The notes below the pieces were generated by a model. The model did no database searches and was not told the DNA's origin. It worked only from the letters and a program-made list of their open reading frames with translations. DNA of 64,000 nt. Source: Urechis unicinctus. Its lineage: Eukaryota > Annelida > Polychaeta > Xenopneusta > Urechidae. The DNA lies in the NCBI GenBank assembly GCA_034190875.2, contig CM067346.1, forward strand, positions 7,707,283 through 7,771,282, read 5' to 3'. Below, in pieces: positions 60,642 to 64,000 of the stretch (position 1 is the stretch's first letter; each line of letters opens with the position of its first letter). A program made the position numbers and the translations under genes.

Positions 60642-63165
60642 CTGATCAGAGAGGCCGTCGACTGTATCTGAGGGACGGTATGCGTTGGTTGCATCCCTCT
60701 CATTGGCTGTAACTTCAGGCAACTGCAAAACACGAGAAAAAAACATTTGTTGATTCCATTATTCTTTGGTTGATTTAACAACGACGTCGATCGACAATGA
60801 CATAAACCATGAGCGATAATTGACACCGTTGCTAACTATCAACGCCGTCAAGTTTCCTTAATAGATAAGCCCACGAGGTGCACTAGGTTTGGATGCAAAT
60901 ATATTCAGAGAAGCGCATTATAAGGGCTACATTTTGAAAGACTGCCGAGCTGATGTCAAACAAGCAATAAGATTGCAAAAATAAACATGTTACCCTTCTA
61001 GTTTCATATAATTGTTACTAATGATTTTTAAGTAACGTTTATTTACTATAAAGCTGCTTTGTCCGGGAACATTTCTTGCAATGTGAGCCGTGAACAATGA
61101 TTCAGTGTATGACCATTTGTTGTGGTAACCGTGGACATTTATCAACACGATGAAAATTACTACACAAAGTACCCTTTGTTTGGATGCAGATATATTCGTC
61201 TATATCAAACAATTGTATTATTATCTCGGTATTTCGAAATAAATGATCACAATGTTTAACCAAGTATGACAATTTAGGCTGGCAAAATGATGTCATAGAA
61301 GGAATTACGTTAAGTTTAACATCATTGTCTATGCCATTGTAGTATTCAACTCCCATTTAGTTCAGGCACAGGAAACGCGTCAAACACATACCACTCCAAC
61401 TCTCATAAACCACTGTGCACATACAAATACAACTTAACAAACATAATCCTGGATTGAAAAGTCCTGTTCTTTAAGTAATTGTTAAGTTGTATTTGCTGAC
61501 CTTATTTTCACTAATGTTGGTAGCCGAGTGGGGAACGACCACTGATGACTCAATTTGTTGCTGCAAAAAGTTTGAGATATATTATTTATTTGAAAAAAGA
61601 GCTATTGTGCTTGTTCGCTTATTTTATTGTTCAGACACAGGAAACACATTAAAAACATACTTCTCAAACTTTTATAAACCACTGAATCTCATACACACAT
61701 AAATTCCTGTCCTCTAAGAAATGGTAAAGTTATATTTGCTCACCTCACTTTCTGTTTTTTCGGTAGCCGAGTCGCTTGTCTCGTTTGGTTTCTGCAACAA
61801 CAAGAAAAGGATATTTTGTTTATTTGAAAACAGATCCATCGGGTTTGTTCGCTCATCCGAACTCCACCAGGATAAGTCGTCATCTTGTTTAGCGATGTCA
61901 GGGTTCCCGTTTGTGATATTAGGATCAAGCTCATCGGAGCGGGTAAGGCTGGGATCGGAAGCGAAGCACCAAATGAAATCCGAAGAGTATTATCAATATT
62001 TTAGCAGGGAGACCAATTGGCTCACTAGAGAGATTTATCTAATGCACATATGACTCGGCTAGCGATAAAATGTATCAGGATTTGGAAAGTTATATTGCAC
62101 ACGTTTTTGCGTCAACATGGTTCGTAGGTTTCATTTGTATAATTAATTTGTTTATTTAGCTGCCTTGTCCGTGAATATTTCTGGCAAGGTTAATCCCGGG
62201 CGATGAGTAAGTGTATGTCTATAAGTATCGGATTATCGCGGACTTTTATTGATTTAACCATCATCAACCCGTCAGCTCAACGTCACAAGTGAATGAGAAT
62301 GTGTGGTGTCCTATGTTAGATGCAAATATTGCATCCATATCAATCGGTGGCATTTTTCGCTCTGCATTTCGAAAAAAAGCGATTAGATTGGAACATAACC
62401 CTTGATTGTAGAGTCATTCACTGTAAGTCATCGTAAAGTGTTTTTGCTCACCTTATTTGGCGGACTTACACTCGCCGAGTCTGTCGCAGGCCCGGCATCA
62501 ACTTGAATTTCCTACAACAGCAACAACAAGATTATTTTATGTTTTTGAGAATTGATCAATAATATTTGTTCGATCTTTCGACGTAATCTTGGACCCGTTG
62601 AACAAATGAACCTATGTTTAGGTGCAAATAGTGTAGATCCAACAATTGTATTACTATTTCTGTGTATTACTACAATGTTTAACCAAGTGTACCAATCTAG
62701 GCTGCCAAATGTTGTCATAGAAGGAATTACATAAGGTTTAACATCAACAGCTACGCCAATGTAGTATCCAACTCTCAATTAGTTCAGGCACAGGAAACGC
62801 GTCAAACACATACCACTCCAACAAACATAATCCTGGATTGGAAAGTCCTGTTCTTTAAGTAATTGTTAAGTTGTATTTGCTGACCTTATTATTTTTCGTA
62901 TTGTTGGTAGCCGAGTCGTGATCGAACCCTTGTGACTCATTTTGTTGCTGTAACAACATGTACGAGATATTTTGTTGATCTGAAAAAGAGCTATTGTGCT
63001 TGTTCGCTTATTTTATTGTTCAAGCACAGCAAACTCTTATAAACCACTGAATCTCATACACACATAAAGTCCTGTTCTTTAAGAAATGGTAAAGTTATAT
63101 TGGCTCACTTCACTTTCTGTTTCTTTTGTAGCCGAGTTGGTTTTGTCCGCTGTCTTATTCGGTTT
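60642..63165 (-). CDS. Array of six phase-0 mini-exons (unknown gene)
   Basis: Minus-strand exons, all bordered by ..AG and GT(G/C)A(G/T)C-type signals: 63,165-63,109 (57 nt), 62,947-62,885 (63), 62,511-62,452 (60), 61,791-61,744 (48), 61,560-61,501 (60) and 60,722-60,642 (81). Every length is a multiple of three and every exon starts and ends between codons. Three peptide types alternate: KPNETSDSATEKTESE-like, QQIESSVVVPHSATNISENK-like, and one starting EIQVDAGPATDSAS. A DSAT or NSAT core recurs. The peptides are hydrophilic, Ser/Thr/Glu-rich and probably disordered. They ride on a repeat of about 1.4 kb. Start and end exons lie outside or are not recognised. Confidence 0.6.
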
Positions 63166-63610
63166 CTTCAACAACAAGAAAAGGATATCATATTTTTAAA
63201 AAAAGATCCATTGTGCATGTTCGCTCATCCGACCTCAACCAGGAAAAGTCGTCATCTTGCGATGTCAGGGTTCCCGTTTGTGACATTAAGATCTAGCTCC
63301 TCGGAGCACGGAAGTCTGAGATCGGAAACGAAGCGCCAAACGGTATTAAGAGAGTGTTATCAATATTTCAACAGGAAGATCAATTGTCTCAATAAAGAGA
63401 TTTAACAAATGCACATATGACTCAGCTAGTGATGAAATTTATCAGGATTTGGAAAGTTATATTGCACACGTTTTTGCGACAACATTGTTCGTAGGTTTCC
63501 TTTGTACTATTAATTTGTTTAATTAGCTGCCTTGTCCATGAATATTTCTGGCAAGGTTAATCGCGGGCGATGAGTAAGTGTTTGTCTATAAGTATCGGAT
63601 TATCGCGGAC
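61360..63610. repeat. Tandem intronic repeat of about 1.4 kb carrying the mini-exons
   Basis: 61,362-61,420 and 62,777-62,830 share AGTTCAGGCACAGGAAACGC. 62,080-62,240 and 63,455-63,610 share TTATATTGCACACGTTTTTG and more. Diverged older copies are visible near 61,050-61,140 and 60,345-60,420 (the AACATTTCT...TTAGTG-type stretch). Confidence 0.75.
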
Positions 63611-63904
63611 TTGTATTGATTTTGCCAATATCAACGCGTCTGGGATCCCAACCGTGTTGTCGGCGGAAAAAAGACCACCTACAGCTCGGATCAAGCGGTA
63701 GAATTTCACCCACATCAAACAATCACATAACTGATGCTGCATTTTAAAAGGCTTAAAATGATGTTTCATCACTGACGCCAGTCAAGACTATCAGGTAAAT
63801 GTCAAAACCTGCAGTAAGACCTTGACAGTACCTTTACTTATTTGCTTCCATTAACCCCCGCCACAAACAATATGGGTTGTTCAGTTTGCAATGACCTCAC
63901 TCTT

Positions 63905-64000
63905 AATGTAATCTAGTCAACTTGACTAACTTGGCTAGTCATATTGACTGTCCACCAAACGACTAATGTGTTAGTCAATTTGACTAATGCAGTTAGTCAA
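63905..64000. repeat. Cluster of TAGTCAA/TTGACTA motifs
   Basis: About eight copies of TAGTCA or its reverse complement TTGACTA in under 100 bp, in both orientations, running off the window end. Confidence 0.6.

Overview
The window is eukaryotic, most likely from a marine invertebrate deuterostome; a lancelet (Branchiostoma) fits best, but this is inference. The grounds are GT-AG spliced genes with short introns, homologues of vertebrate BROX, MEST/PEG1 and ankyrin/SOCS-box (ASB) proteins, very long TATG and AT microsatellites, and a rich transposon load (non-LTR, Ty3/gypsy, Maverick/Polinton).

Layout. (1) 1-12,844 and 23,777-31,140 are two copies, A and B, of one segmental duplication in the same orientation. 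Copy A has gained a non-LTR retrotransposon (about 2,500-4,323) and part of a Ty3/gypsy element with an extra ORF and an LTR (about 4,770-8,185). Copy B has a small LINE 3' fragment (28,239-28,785). Each copy carries a broken or possibly intact SAP/PHD-like gene on the minus strand and the promoter plus first exon of BROX; only copy B continues into the full BROX gene (29,455-34,723, +). (2) Between A and B lie a 5'-truncated plus-strand copy (12,849-14,271) and a fuller minus-strand copy (21,632-23,908) of a multi-pass transporter that I read as CRT-like (DMT superfamily), a decayed third fragment near 18 kb, and a dead gypsy RT. Together they form an inverted, rearranged duplication. (3) 36.7-41.1 kb holds an ASB-type ankyrin/SOCS-box gene (-) and a MEST-like alpha/beta hydrolase (-). 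(4) 42,639-58,099 is a 15.5-kb Maverick/Polinton with long terminal inverted repeats. PolB runs rightward. Protease, double-jelly-roll major capsid protein, a small basic protein, two penton-like paralogues, a membrane protein, a chromodomain integrase, a packaging ATPase and several small conserved proteins run leftward. (5) 59-64 kb holds a previously unremarked array of six short phase-0 mini-exons (48-81 nt, minus strand) carried on a roughly 1.4-kb tandem repeat.

How it works together. In the Maverick, both inverted repeats carry the same TATA promoter and the same start of a coding exon, so the rightward polB transcript and the leftward gene from the other end begin with nearly the same leader peptide. 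Capsid, protease and ATPase genes are intact, whereas polB and several small genes carry single-base frameshifts, nearly all in homopolymer runs. That pattern suggests consensus errors in the assembly at least as much as decay. The most interesting points are the mini-exon array, a BROX exon-plus-splice-donor tandem repeat, the orphan BROX promoter/exon 18 kb upstream of the gene, the Maverick's paired penton genes and shared leaders, and a microsatellite born exactly at the junction of a 355-bp tandem duplication.
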